From: Triparma columacea
Lineage: Eukaryota; Sar; Bolidophyceae; Parmales; Triparmaceae
Assembly (NCBI GenBank): GCA_030267965.1
Contig: BRYA01000124.1
Location: 51,195-100,012, forward strand
Length of the DNA stretch: 48,818 bases
Direction of reading: 5' to 3'
Part shown: positions 11,401-22,400 of the stretch, piece by piece
Position numbering within the stretch: position 1 is the stretch's first letter
How the letters are laid out: each line of letters opens with the position of its first letter
Program-made: the position numbers and the translations under genes
The notes under the pieces: model-generated
The model's input: the letters and a program-made list of their open reading frames with translations, nothing else
The model's database searches: none
What the model was told of the DNA's origin: nothing

Positions 11401-11857
11401 GGCTAAGAGGGCCACCAAGGCCACCAACATGAACGACGTCAGTAGCAGGTCGCACATGATCTTCAAGGTCATGATCGATGCGGAGCACAAAATTGACGAC
11501 ACCTTCAACAGGCACGGCGTTCTCCACATTTGCGACTTGGCAGGAAGCGAGAGGTTGAGCAAAAGCTTGAGCAACGAGAACAAGGAATTGTTGAAGGAAA
11601 CACAATCAATCAACGGTAGTCTCCATGCGTTAAGCAATGTCATCGAGAAGCTCCAGAAGAACGAGGAACACATTCCCTTCAGGGACAGTAAGCTTACCTA
11701 CATGCTCCAGAACAGCCTCGGGGGGGATAGTAAGACACTGGCCATCGTTTGCTGCAGTCCGCTGCCCACTAGCTTCCACGAGAGCGTTTGCAGTTTGAGG
11801 TTCGCCAACAAGGTCAACAAGGTTGAGTTGCAGAAGTTGTCTTCGTTCGATGCGTAG
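8420..11857 (+). CDS. kinesin-14-type C-terminal motor protein (N-terminal frame unresolved)
   Basis: Segments: 8420 to about 8860-9015, then about 9043-11016, then 11105-11857 (intron 11017-11104, 88 nt). Total about 1100 residues. The motor lies at the C-terminus, preceded directly by a neck and GNIRVFVRVRPA, the kinesin-14 arrangement of mostly minus-end-directed motors. Motor motifs: FAYGQ-TGSGKT (P-loop, split exactly by the intron), SSRSH (switch I), DLAGSE (switch II), and FRDSKLTYMLQNSLGG. Upstream is about 400 residues of coiled coil. The N-terminal tail is very basic, with Lys/Pro/Ala repeats (likely microtubule binding) and several S/T-P sites (FSPPSHV, FSPPQRV, FTPGG, PATPS, GTPAAKTP) that suggest Cdk control. 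Oddity: the N-terminal frame ends at 9019 while the coiled-coil frame starts upstream of 9049. Two very short introns or a sequence error must join them. Confidence 0.9.
8627..8752 (+). repeat. 21-bp coding tandem repeat in kinesin tail
   Basis: Six successive seven-residue units of the form KQPVVAA (last one KQPVKAE), with a partial unit KPVIAA just before. Synonymous third positions differ between units (GCC, GCA, GCT; GTC, GTT), so the array is not a fresh slippage product. Its basic, proline-spaced composition fits a microtubule-binding tail. Confidence 0.9.
11017..11104 (+). repeat. kinesin intron with paired terminal arms (introner-like)
   Basis: 88-nt intron, GTGAG...CAG. GAGCGAAG at 11028-11035 and its complement CTTCGCTC at 11087-11094 lie near the two ends. 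Confidence 0.55.
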
Positions 11858-11988
11858 GGGGTGAGGGATAGGATGCGAGATGGGGGATTGGGGAGGTTGG
11901 GAAGAGGGGGGGAGGGGGGGAGGGGGAGCGCGATACAATCCGCGACGATAAAATACAATGGTTTGAAATGAACACACATGGAGGTTGC

Positions 11989-13150
11989 TTAGTGCTTGTT
12001 CTTGCCGAGTACATTCAGCTCGAGCTTTAAATTGGTGTCGAAATCTGTGGTACCAATCACCCTCTGGAAATCCTCAAAGGAAAGGAACTGCCTCTTCGAA
12101 TCGGAGCTGCACTCAGTCATTATCTTGTTTATCACTACCTTACGGTCTTTCTTTGGCACAGGAGTATCGATGTTCCCATTACGTGCAACCAGCTCATAAT
12201 ACTTTTTGAGATCTCCCTTGGTAATCTTCTTAGGGTCGGTAAAGGCTTGGATCTTGAAGGCCAACTGCGAAGAGCGGGGGAGGAGATAGGGCGGGGCGAA
12301 GAGGTGAGTTTGAATTTAGAATATCACGCCTTGTCTATTTCGTCCATTCTCACCTTCAACTTCACCTCCCTGTTACCAGGCCGGTTGAAAGTCGCAGCCA
12401 TTTGCATGTACTGCTCGAATGATATTGTTGAGTCGGGATCTTCCCCAAATTCAAAACAGAGTGCTGCGACGAGCAAAGTAAGTCGCGGATAAGTGGATTT
12501 ATGAAACACGAAGACACTGTCTCATTTCTCAACCATTTCTCACCTATGCGCTCCTTCAGTGGGTTCATTGCAATCGATTTAATATTGAGGAATTGATGTC
12601 GAGTGATTGACATAGGGTATTCGGAGAGATCCGGGATATTGCTACTCTTGAATGAAAGAGTTGAGGCCAAGGGCGCAACCTGAGACTTCTTGGTAGCGGT
12701 GGTGGTAGCAGCTTCAGCTTGGGAGGTGGCGTCAGTGGGCGGAGTTGTGGTCGTATCGTCCGAATCAGAAGGAGTTGTTGACGAGCTACTTTCGGACTTC
12801 TTGTCATCCGAGTTGTCACCATCCCCCTTCCCAGACTCATCCAAGCTGTCATCATCTCCCTTTTTATCCTCGCCTCCTTCCTTTCCCTCGCCTCCATCTT
12901 GCGGAGGGGATAAGTTTCTTGTCGTATGATAAAGGAATGCCTTCCTGTACGCGATTATTTCGTGCCTCTTGAAGTGGGTGTTCATCTTGATCTCCTGCAA
13001 GGAAGGGGGGGGTAGAGGGGGGAAGGGGGGTTGTGAGCCACCTCGAAACTGACTAATAGAATAGACTATGCTCTCCAAGATAGATGGGAACTAAGAACCC
13101 ACCTCAATCGCCTCCTCATCGAGATCGCACTTCGCTTTCCCGCGGAACAT
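11989..13150 (-). CDS. calcineurin-B-like EF-hand protein (4 exons)
   Basis: Exons 13150-13103, 12994-12544, 12463-12354 and 12264-11989 give 294 residues, with frame kept at all three junctions. The start reads MFRGKAKCDLDEEAIEEIKM, followed by THFKRHEIIAYRKAFLYHTT, which resembles the helix before EF1 in calcineurin B, recoverin and related proteins. A long Ser/Thr/Asp/Gly-rich insert (about residues 45-130) then separates it from a second conserved part with SMTRHQFL-like sequence and an EF-loop-like DPDSTISFEQYMQM. The C-terminus has a further degenerate EF pair (SDSKRQFLSFEDFQRVI). Few loops keep all calcium ligands, so calcium binding is uncertain. It could be a regulatory subunit-like or NCS-like protein. 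Convergent with the kinesin gene (131 bp). Confidence 0.65.
12464..12543 (-). repeat. EF-hand gene intron 2, shared 3' module
   Basis: Sense 3' end reads TTTGCTCGTCGCAG, the shared module with one substitution relative to TTCGCTCGTCGCAG. No matching 5' arm seen. Confidence 0.5.
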
Positions 13151-13897
13151 CCTGCAGAGAAAAGTCGGGCCAAGTCAAACTGGGAGGCTTAAAATGTGTC
13201 TCCTCGCCGAACAAAAGTGTATTTGAGCGGCACAAGATACAGATAGTAGGGATTAACAACGTGCTACTTGGTTTAAACTTCTCTTGATTGGCCGAAAATC
13301 TACAAAAGACGACAAATAAAAATGTAAAAAAAATAAAAATTTGCTTGACCGCTTTTAACAATATTACATGAGCTTTAGACCGCTATGGAAATTTATTGTT
13401 GATTGTTTTTTCATTAATCATTCTTAAACTGTATATAACGTCTATATCAATAATCAATATTTATTATTTAGTCAAGTTTGCAATATAATCTTCTATGATG
13501 TGTGTAAATACCAATTGTATCATAATTTAACATCCAAGTGATTGAATTGAAAACTAAAAATGAAATATCAAAGTGTGTAATTTTTGCACTAATTTACCGT
13601 TTAAATGATTTAAAAAGCACAATTAAATTTATATATTTGATCAACATTATTGTAAGCTAAATCTCCTGTATGCTGCTGCCAGGGACCTGTTTTGTGGATT
13701 TTACAGATTTTTGTCAATTTGTCACAATTTTTTCAACCTTCAACCAACTGTTAATGTGCAGAGATTGAAGAAAGATTGGGCCGGGATAGATCTACATCAG
13801 CGCGAGGAGATAGGAACTTCGCTGTCTCATTTACATGCTTGTTGAGAGAAATAAAATTACTTTCTAACTGACTCGCTCTTGACCCTTGCCGACTACG
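13151..13897. other. long AT-rich divergent spacer
   Basis: 747 bases without a supportable gene. 13290-13740 is strikingly AT-rich (long A/T tracts, almost no CpG), in contrast to the GC-rich coding DNA on both sides. It separates two divergent start codons, so it must hold both promoters, but nothing more specific can be read. No tRNA, hairpin terminator or transposon ends seen. Confidence 0.5.
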
Positions 13898-14830
13898 ATG
13901 CCATGGGACAATAGCAATAGCGTCTATGAGATGTACTTTTGGTTGGTGATTGCAGCAGCTGTCGTCTCCACCACACATGCCATGACTGTTAGCACTGGCT
14001 GCAGTAACACCCCTTGCCGCAAAATATTGGCTCTCCACGGCGGCGGCCAGACTGCTATTTCCTTTATGGAGCAGATGGGGGACATCATCAACAGAGCTGG
14101 CGATGAGTATGAGTTTGTGTTCGCAAATGGCCCTTACGGTAATGATGCTGGCCGCCTATGGATAGAAGACCCCCCTGGGGGCAAAGGACAGCCCACTACT
14201 GACCCCGGCTGGGATGTCGAGTCAACGAATCTCCTTGACTCTGTTGTCTCGGAAAATGGGCCATTTTACGCAATACTGGGTTACTCTCAGGGCACGGCAG
14301 CAGCCCTCAGCTATCTATCACACGTAGATGCAGGGACGTTCGAGGTGGCCATCACCTTCTGTAGCTACGTGCCGTCTACGCACGAGGGCATCGAAAGTCG
14401 AATCAGGGCCGCTGCGCCATATAAAATCCCGATGTTTGTTTACATGGGGCAGCTTGATTTTATCATTGACAATTGCCAGAGCAACGTGTACGGTAGCCTT
14501 TTCTCAAATGTTACAAGAGCGACAAATCCTGACGGAGGCCACGAGCCCCCCGCACCGGGCGAACCAACCTTCGACATGATTTTCACCTTCCTCGAAGCAG
14601 ACCACACTGATGGCAGTTACACGCCACCCGCAATAAAATCGTACGAGGAGGTGGACGCCGATTGCCCGAATTTCATTGAAGTTATTCTCCAGCTCTACTG
14701 GCCCTGGTTAGTTGGTCTTGTTCTCTTGATATTTGGGTGTTTTGCTTGCTGTTGGCGCTGCTGCTGTACAAATAAGGGACAAAGTAGAACAGGAACAGGG
14801 GCTGAGCAAGAAATGGTCACCGATCAATAG
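13898..14830 (+). CDS. FSH-family serine hydrolase, secretory and membrane-anchored
   Basis: Single exon, 310 residues. The alpha/beta-hydrolase core matches the fungal/metazoan FSH1/OVCA2 type: ILALHGGGQTAISFMEQMG near the start (oxyanion region), nucleophile elbow GYSQG with Ser130, Asp187 in YMGQLDF and His215 in PDGGHEPP. The spacing fits a Ser-Asp-His triad. Unlike the usual cytosolic members of about 220 residues, it begins with a signal peptide (YFWLVIAAAVVSTTHA, about 13-28) and ends with a transmembrane helix (WPWLVGLVLLIFGCFACCW, about 268-286). A cysteine cluster (CCWRCCC) follows immediately and is a plausible palmitoylation site. The catalytic domain should face the lumen or cell exterior. 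The ATG at 13898 is the first ATG of the frame. Substrate unknown; esterase or lipase activity is inferred from family. Confidence 0.85.
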   Translation: MPWDNSNSVYEMYFWLVIAAAVVSTTHAMTVSTGCSNTPCRKILALHGGGQTAISFMEQMGDIINRAGDEYEFVFANGPYGNDAGRLWIEDPPGGKGQPTTDPGWDVESTNLLDSVVSENGPFYAILGYSQGTAAALSYLSHVDAGTFEVAITFCSYVPSTHEGIESRIRAAAPYKIPMFVYMGQLDFIIDNCQSNVYGSLFSNVTRATNPDGGHEPPAPGEPTFDMIFTFLEADHTDGSYTPPAIKSYEEVDADCPNFIEVILQLYWPWLVGLVLLIFGCFACCWRCCCTNKGQSRTGTGAEQEMVTDQ

Positions 14831-14996
14831 ATGCGCTTCACTTCGATCAAAGGTAATGAAGAAAGTATTATTTTACGCAAAAATGGATAGGCTTCCCAGG
14901 GTATATGTTAGTTGAGTATAATCATCTGAATGAAAACAACAACTTTCGACCCCGCAGTACTAAACAAAATATTATATATTGCCACGCGCTGTCAGC

Positions 14997-16784
14997 TCAT
15001 AAATTGTACACAAAGTACCAAAACATGAAGCTCCCCATTCCAACGACGTAGCATGCGGACAGGACCCACCCTATTCCCTTACCCAGCCTTGGCTTCGCAC
15101 CCGACACGGCGCTCTGTCCGAGGGTAAAAATGGCGAAGATTGCTACACATATTGCAAGAACCGCTGCGGCAGCATTCAAATCCCGTTTGGCGCCCTTGTT
15201 CCTGAACTTCACAGGATCTCCATACAAATCAGATATGAACCACGGCCCACCTAATCCCAAACAAATGTTGATGACCTGTGACCCCAGCACGTTGCTCACA
15301 GCCATGCTGCCGTAGCCCCTCCTTGCCACAGTGCTGCACTGGATCAAGTCAGGAATTTCGGCCCCAATGGAAACTACCGCAGTCCCATAGAAGGGAGCCG
15401 ACAGAGGTGTGAGCAGAGCGAGGTGAGAGATCACTGTTGTTAACACGAAGGAGAAGTAGCTGACGACGACGAAGCTCATGAGAAAGGTCATAATCGCCCT
15501 GAGGAGCCCACTTCCTGACTTCATGCTACTGCGAGGGATAACGAGCATGGGGAGACGCAACAGAAATCCTGACACCTTCAAAGAATTTCCATATCCCCCA
15601 TCGCCCACCGTGGGGATCCCGGCATCTTCCTCGAAAAAATCAAATTCATCCTCTTCCTCATCATCAAAGCCCTCCCAGGCATCTCTTACCGCCCTTTTCC
15701 ACCATGTCGCTTCGTCTTCTTTCCCTCTTCTCCTCCCAACGAAGAAACTGTCCTCCTGGCTCGCCTCCTCCCCCTCCCCTTCCTCCCCCTCACTGTCCGT
15801 CAGTGTGCCGTAGTGATAAATGTCATCGACAATATCACGCTCCATAGCACGTGCGGGGCGTTTCCCAGTCTCCTCATCGTCGTACTCTAGAAGTCTCTTC
15901 TTCTTTCCGTTCTCAATGAGTTTCCTGCGCTCCGCTGCCATCTGCTTCTGCAGCGCCTGGGTCTCAAGCCTGACAAGGACAAAAGACTTCTTCTTGTCCG
16001 GGACGTTCTTCCGTCTGCTCCTGCAGCAGTTCTTGTTGACAGTAGGGGACAGCCCTACGATCAAAAGAAAAACTCCGTACACCAACAGCAGTGGACCGCT
16101 CTCCCAAACGCCCAGGCTGCGATGAGTGAAGCAAATCGTGAAAAGGGTTAGGCGAGGAATGGAATGGAATGACAAGCGAGTAAGAAGTTGGCTTGGCGCA
16201 CGGGGCAGCATTTGGAAGCGAGTCGCAGGAAGAGGCAATAAAAAGTTCTCTCCACTCGCTGCCTTCGCTCCGCCTCACCTCCCCTTGTCGTTGAGGTTAT
16301 AGATGAGCAAGGACAGGCAAGTACCGTAAGCCACCACATCCCTGAGGAGAGGCCTGCGCTTCAACACCAAGCCTTCTGGCGCAACCAGCGCGCAGATTCC
16401 TGGAATCACCGTGAAGGCAATGATACCTGAGCCAAAGATTGCCCCAACCCCCATATTCTGTTCCCTGGCCTCGTCCTCGTTTCCAACCGCTCCCTCCCCG
16501 GCGTTCGCGCCCCTAATGACAGTCTTGATGGTGGAGACTGAGTTGATCACGATCTCCGGAGCCGCGCTGCCAAAAGCCATGAAGGTCACCCCAGCAATGT
16601 CTTCAGGGATGGAGAGGGAAACGCAAATCACCTCAAGGGCTGGAACTAGCCACTCGTCGCAAATGATCGAAAGGCCCTGGAAGGAAAGGAGGGATAGTAC
16701 CAGGCAGAGCGGGAGCGATACCTCGGAGGGCAACACTTCCAGGCAGAAGGACTGAAACATGCCGCTTGGAGTACATGAACTCAT
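14997..16784 (-). CDS. Na+/Ca2+ (K+-type) exchanger, CaCA superfamily (2 exons)
   Basis: Exons 16784-16279 and 16116-14997 (phase 2) give 541 residues. The CaCA family exports Ca2+ in exchange for Na+, with K+ co-transport in NCKX. Alpha-1 repeat: VTFMAFGSAAPEIVINSVST (about 68-87), then MGVGAIFGSGIIAFTVIPG. Alpha-2 repeat: VSIGAEIPDLIQCSTVARRG, then SNVLGSQVINICLGLGGPW. Between them is an acidic cytosolic loop (EGEEGEGEEASQEDSF) of about 150 residues. An N-terminal membrane segment is present, as are about ten hydrophobic helices overall. At the alpha-2 site where NCKX proteins have Asp and need K+, this protein has Asn (QVIN), as NCX proteins do. The intron shares the 3' module described under findings. 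Membrane location (plasma membrane or organelle) cannot be told. Confidence 0.85.
16117..16278 (-). repeat. exchanger intron, shared 3' module plus 5' arm (introner-like)
   Basis: Sense 5' part holds GGAGCGAAGG (complement at 16263-16270). The 3' part reads CCTAACCCTTTTCACGATTT and then GCTTCACTCATCGCAG; the arms at 16124-16131 and 16263-16270 pair with one G-U. Confidence 0.6.
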
Positions 16785-17061
16785 GATGGTGTTGGTGTTG
16801 GTCCTTGAACGTTAAAGTGATCCAAGAGCGAAGTGAGGAAGGATCACAGTTTAGGGTTTCGGGCAATATTTATAACCGAACGAACGAAGGTGTTTCTTTC
16901 TTAGGGTTGACAGAGTGGCAACTGAGATCTTTCCCCCCTCCCCAGAAATTCAGTCCATTTTCGTGAAGTAAGTTCAGCGTGAATCAGGTGCCCCATTTTC
17001 GCTAATTTTCTCTGTCCTTGTAGTTTCGTATCTATATATCTATTTTGGACCACACTGAGAC
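16785..17061. promoter_or_regulatory. divergent promoter between exchanger and PP2A B56 genes
   Basis: A 277-bp spacer between two start codons. It contains GATCC-flanked AT-poor DNA near the exchanger and TATCTATATATCTATT (about 17030-17045) just upstream of the B56 start, the only TATA-like element. No other site can be assigned. Confidence 0.45.
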
Positions 17062-19358
17062 ATGGGAGGCGGTGGATCGAAGACGGCAACCCCGGCGAGT
17101 CCTAAGGGCACACCCAAGGAGGGGGGCTCAAATAATGGGTCAGACTCTGATGATCGATCAAAGCATTCAGGCAGGTCAGGTAGATCAGAAACCAGAAAGG
17201 AATCATCAAGCCGTAGCTCGCACTTCAACGAGCAGAAGAGCGACGTGAGGAGTGTGAGACATAACATGAGCCCCACCAGGAACAAGGCACTGAGGAAGTC
17301 CATGAGGGCACAACAGCCAGCTGGACTTCGAGCACCTAAGAGGAGGGGGAGTGAGTTGACGACAAGTGAGGTAAGGAAATGAGCGATGTAACGCGAGAAT
17401 GAGGAACGATTATTATCAATCGTACTCACGTTGCGCAATCAATTTCATTTCCTACCCCCCCTCCCCCTCCCCCCCCCCCCCAGAGAGGCATCCTAGCCAT
17501 GAAGTTTAATAGCGGCGGAGACAGTATGGGCAGCATCTCCCCTATAAAAAGTGGTATTAGTGGCTTCAAAAGTGGGCCGATTGAGGAAACAGTTGACGAA
17601 GATGAAGAACTTGACAACGAAGACGAGCATTCGATGATGTTTAAGCACACTATGTGGCAAAACAAGGACTTCATGGTCTACGACCTCCCCAAGCTCGAGG
17701 ACACCGATATTGAGAAGCGGGAGGAGCTGTTTGTCCAAAAGCTCCACCTGTGCACGATCATATACGACCGGAAGAAGGTTGCCAAAGGAGAAGAAGACGA
17801 ATTTGCCAAGGACAAGGAGGTGAGATGAGATGCGCGGATTGCGGTTGTGTGTGCTTTGCTTATTGCTTTGCTTCTCCTTTTCTCGCTCTTTTTCTTCTTC
17901 GCTTTCTTTTCTGTAGCTAATTCCTCTATTTCGGCCGTCGCTTCGTTCTTCTCCGCACTTTCCTCCCCGCAGACCCAGATGGAGACAATACTTGAGATCC
18001 AGGAGTACGTGAATGACCCACCGCTTGACGACGAAGGGATGGTCTTCAACGACGTCCTTTTCGCAAACGTCTTAAACTGCTTCGAAGAGAACTGCTTTCA
18101 GCCGATGTCCAAGAACACGGAATTGCTTGATATTGCGGATCTTATGGAGATGAAGGAAGCCGGTGTTGGCCTGGGGGGGATCAGCAGCGACGACGACCTG
18201 TCCGAAAAGTTCCTCGAGCCAAGCTGGCCGTACTGGAAGGTCATCTATGAGATCTTCGTCAAATATATCAATAGAATGAAGGGCGCCATTGTCAAGGACC
18301 TCGTCGATACCAAATTATGCGAGCATCTTATCGAACGTTTCAATAGCACCGACCACCGAGAGCGCGACATGATGAAGACGCTCCTTCTCCGTATCTACAA
18401 CAAGTTCTTGGAGCACAGGCCCGTTATAAGGAAGCTTATGAACAATCAATTCTATCGTTTCATCTACGAGACAGACAAGCACAATGGCATCACAGAGATG
18501 CTCGAGGTCTTGGAGCCGATCATCAACGGTTTCAAGGCCCCGCTCAAGAAAGACCACCTGGACACTCTTGAGAAGTCCCTGGTTCCTCTCCACAAAGCCC
18601 CTTACATAGTCTTCAAAACCTACCACAAGCAGCTAAAGAAGCTCGTCAACATTTTCATGGAGAAGGACCCTGACAAGTGTGGGGCGATTATCGTCAGAAG
18701 GATTGCATCATATTGGCCATTGAGGCACGGACCCAAGCAAGTCGCCATGATTGAAGAGCTCGAAGACATTCTCGAGCACATTTCCAAGGAGATGTGGCAG
18801 GAGGGAGAACTTGCCGGAACAAGGAGGGTTGTCTACAAGCTGATAAATCATATAATCGGCTCCGAGCACTTCAAGGTATCGGAATCGGGCCTCAAGCTGT
18901 GGCAGAATAAGTTCCTTTACGAGGGTTGCTTCAACCGTCACGTTTTCGCCAGGGAGATCCTGGAAGTAGGCTTTTACCAACTCTACTTCAAGAGCCACGA
19001 TCACTGGCACAACACGGAGGGACTGAAAGACGACGCGAAGGGACACGGGAAGGAGATCGTTGGGTGCAAGGTGGGAGACCTTGCCCTGAAGGTTCTTTAC
19101 GGCTACAAGAAGAGCGAGCTTGAATATTACGAAGAACTCAAGAAAGCGTACGTCAAACAGAGGAAGAAGCAAACGAAGGATGAGAGCAATTTTTTCTCCT
19201 CTGACGCGAGGTGGGATCAAGTACGGACGATGGCTCGAGACAATGGGGGCACTGGGATCACCATGGGGGAGGAGGCATTAGCGAAGAAGGAGTCCAAGGG
19301 CGAGGAGAAGCTGGAGGAATCCGAAGAGGAATCAAAAGGTGGGGAAGCTAAAGAATGA
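17062..19358 (+). CDS. PP2A regulatory subunit B56 (B') family (3 exons)
   Basis: Exons 17062-17370, 17484-17819 and 17973-19358, all phase 0, give 676 residues. B56 subunits direct the PP2A phosphatase to substrates through a HEAT-like superhelix. The conserved core is plain: REELFVQKLHLCTIIYD, WPYWKVIYEIFVKYINRMK, DHRERDMMKTLLLRIYNKFL, NNQFYRFIYETDKHNGITEM, EPIINGFKAPLKKDHLDTLE, ASYWPLRHGPKQVAMIEELE. The first about 150 residues are a Ser/Arg/Gly-rich, probably disordered extension beginning MGGGGS; a Gly at position 2 would allow N-myristoylation, but this is only a possibility. The C-terminus ends in a Glu/Lys-rich tail. Length is longer than animal B56 (about 450-600). It is convergent with the carrier gene, 82 bp between stops. 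Confidence 0.93.
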
Positions 19359-19440
19359 CAAGTTTGTGTGAACATGTTCAAAAAAATATTGGATTGGATG
19401 GATGCTGCCAATTTTACTTCAATTACTCATCTCAGACAAG

Positions 19441-22400
19441 TCAATTCCTCTTCCCGCCGAAGAAACCAAGCATGCTTGCTGTGTCCAACGTGTTCCTTCC
19501 AACCCCTGTCCCCAAAAACTCGAAAGCTTGCTCTAGATCCTGTGGCGGGCAGAAATGGTTGCGTTAGTGCTTAGAGTTGTGCGAGAAGGATACATATCAG
19601 GGGAGTTGTTTGGTGTAGTAGACCGCTTCTCACCTTCCTCCTGACAGGGGCATTCGTCGGAGGTGCACGCTTCTTCTCAGCGGCATTTCCTGGAAGAAGG
19701 TTAGAAAGCATCTCATAAGTTACGAGCGTGATGCCAAACTGCGGAGAAGAGCGGAACACCCTCATGGGCCCCCCCTTAAAGAAGGCCGTGATGCCCTCCT
19801 CCTGGAAGACCCTCTTGAAGCAATCGGCCATACTCTTGTACTTTTTCTGTGACGAGCGAAGAGAGTCAAGGAAAGTGGTGCGTCAATCGGTTAGAAATGG
19901 ATGTTGTGAATTGCGACGTGCAGCGGAGTGCTGTATTCGCGACGCTATTTCACCCTTGCCCTCCTCACCTCCCCCTCACGTTCCACCACCTGGAGGCGGG
20001 TTTTAACAACATCGGCGGGGGTCGTGAGGAAGGCGGCGGGGACGCCCGCTATGGCTCCGGCGGCGAGGAGGGAGAAGGGCGAAGTCTTTTGAGTTTCCTC
20101 GTCAGTTAGCCACCTCTTGGAGGCGGCGTAGACGGGAAAGTAGATTCCAGAGAACGGGATGTCGCGGAGGAAGCAAGCAGGAGCTCCCTTGTAGAGACCC
20201 ACGAGACCCAGCTCTTGGCAGATTTTGATGGCCGACATTTGGGGCGGGGCAGCCTGCGATGAGCAAAGCCAGTCGTGGGAAGGGGGTTTCACCAGTTAGG
20301 TTGTGGTCTTGGCGACGCATTTTCATACCTTGCCCACTCTCACCTTTCCAGCCTCCACGGCTAGACGAACCGTCTCTCCCTGCATCTGGAGCCTGATCTT
20401 GGTAATCTCGAGAGGGTTGGTAACGATGACTTGGCTGGCTCCCGCCCCCGCGCCGCTGAGGACCTCTAGCGGGAAGTGGATGCTCTTCTCTCCGTCATCG
20501 TCAGTCTTCGAGAACCAGTTCCTGAGCATGTCGTTCACCGTGAGCTTCAAAGCCTACGAGGAGCGAAGGGGGGGGGGATACGTTATTGGCTTAGGATAAG
20601 ATCAATATCGAGATCCTCTTTCACTCCTTGTCCATCCTCACCTTCTCGGGCGCAACGCCTATAAGCTGAGGCCATATCCCCTTGTAGAACCCGAAAATGC
20701 CTTCGTTAACGAGCAGCTTTCTCGCGCAGTCGAAGGAGTTCTTGTACATGGCCGATTCCCCCGGTACGATCCTCTGATTCTGCATCCTTGTCTTGACCGT
20801 GTCTATGGGGTAGACGAACCACGCGCCGACACCCCCGGCAATGGCACCTAGAGCAAAGTGCTCCAAGAAGTCAATTACCCCAGCGAAGAAACCGCCGGAC
20901 TCTTTCAGGGGAGCTTTCTCCTCCTCCCTCCAGCTCTTTCCTGGCCCGAACTCAGGGGGTGGCGCGAACGTTAACTTCCCCTCCCTCCCCCTCCACGGCT
21001 TTAGGGCCTTGCAAAAGTCCACGCCCGCTACGCTCACGCAATCGTTGGGTTCGATGAAACCGTCGTTGTTAAGGTCGAAGAGCGTGAAGATGTAGTCGAT
21101 CTGCCTGCGCGAGATCCTGTTCCCCAGGAGCGTCCTGGCCGCAACCTTGAGGTCGTCCTTGGAGACGGGCTCCTTGTGCTTGAGGGTGTACGCCCTGTCC
21201 ACGAGGCTGCATATCCCAGGCAGCCCGTTTAGCACCTCGTGCAGAGCCAGGAAGTCGGCGTAGGAGAACGCCCGGCCCCCCAGGTGTTTGGAGGATATCT
21301 CCACGTTCTCGAGGATGGACTCTGAGGCGTAGGCTACGTCATTCTTGTGAGAGGTCGAGGCCTTAGATGCGACGACGGCAGTGAACTTGGCGGCGGTGAG
21401 GGGGTCGTAGAGGTAGAGGGACTCGAGACGGGTTATTATGGAGGGGGGGAGACGCCAACCGCAGGAAGCTTTCAGGATGGATACTGGATAGACGAGTGGA
21501 AAGGGTTAGAAGTTAGCGTTTAAGAATATCAGAACATGATGAGAAAATGATAATGTAGAGCCAATCGCAGTGGCGCGAGTAGGATTCCCCCCCAATCTCA
21601 CCTAGGTCGACCGCGGGTATATAACCGAACTTGTCGCCTCTAGTCTTGAGCGCCTTGACGAATGCCTGCCTCCCCTTTTCCTTCTGGAACTCGACTAGGA
21701 ACTGCGAGAACTCCGCGATCCGAAGCTCCTTCCCTCTCCCAAAGAAGCGTTTGACGAAGTCAGTGTTAAGGTCGAAGGAACTGTCAACGTAGGCCTTGAA
21801 GTCCGTCAGGCTGATGGAGCCGGTGGACGTCTTGTCCATAAGCATGAACGCGATGTCGACCTGCGGGTCCGGGCGGGACATCAGGGCGTAGAAGATGCAG
21901 AAGTTCGCAAAGTCTGTGATGTAAGAGAGGGGTCGCGTGTTTGTGAGCGAAAATTGCAATATATTCGGTCGGTCCCAAGGCCTACTCTCACCTATGAAGT
22001 GCTTCCCCTCGTCCTTGCGCAGGATGTTATAGATGTTCTGGACCTTGATATAGTCAGAGTCTGAAGCGGTGGAGCTGACGATATCAACGAACGTGTCCAT
22101 GTCTATGTACCTGTTTCCCCCCTTCCCGTCGAACGCCTTCTCGTCGAAGACCCTCCTAAGCTCCGGGGTGGGAAGGACCTCATTCATAAAAACCTCTCGG
22201 CTCACAACCCACGCCTCGAGATCTCCCCTATCGTCCCCGCCCTGCACCTCAACGGTCGCGCTCCTGAGCCTATCGAAGAGCACCCCGCCCTCACCAAACA
22301 TGCTCCCCTTACCCAAGCTCTGGATTACGCTCCTCTGAGTTCTGTCAATTCTGCCCTCGAGGAAGACGTCGGCGGCGCCGGAACGGATTATATATAAGTT

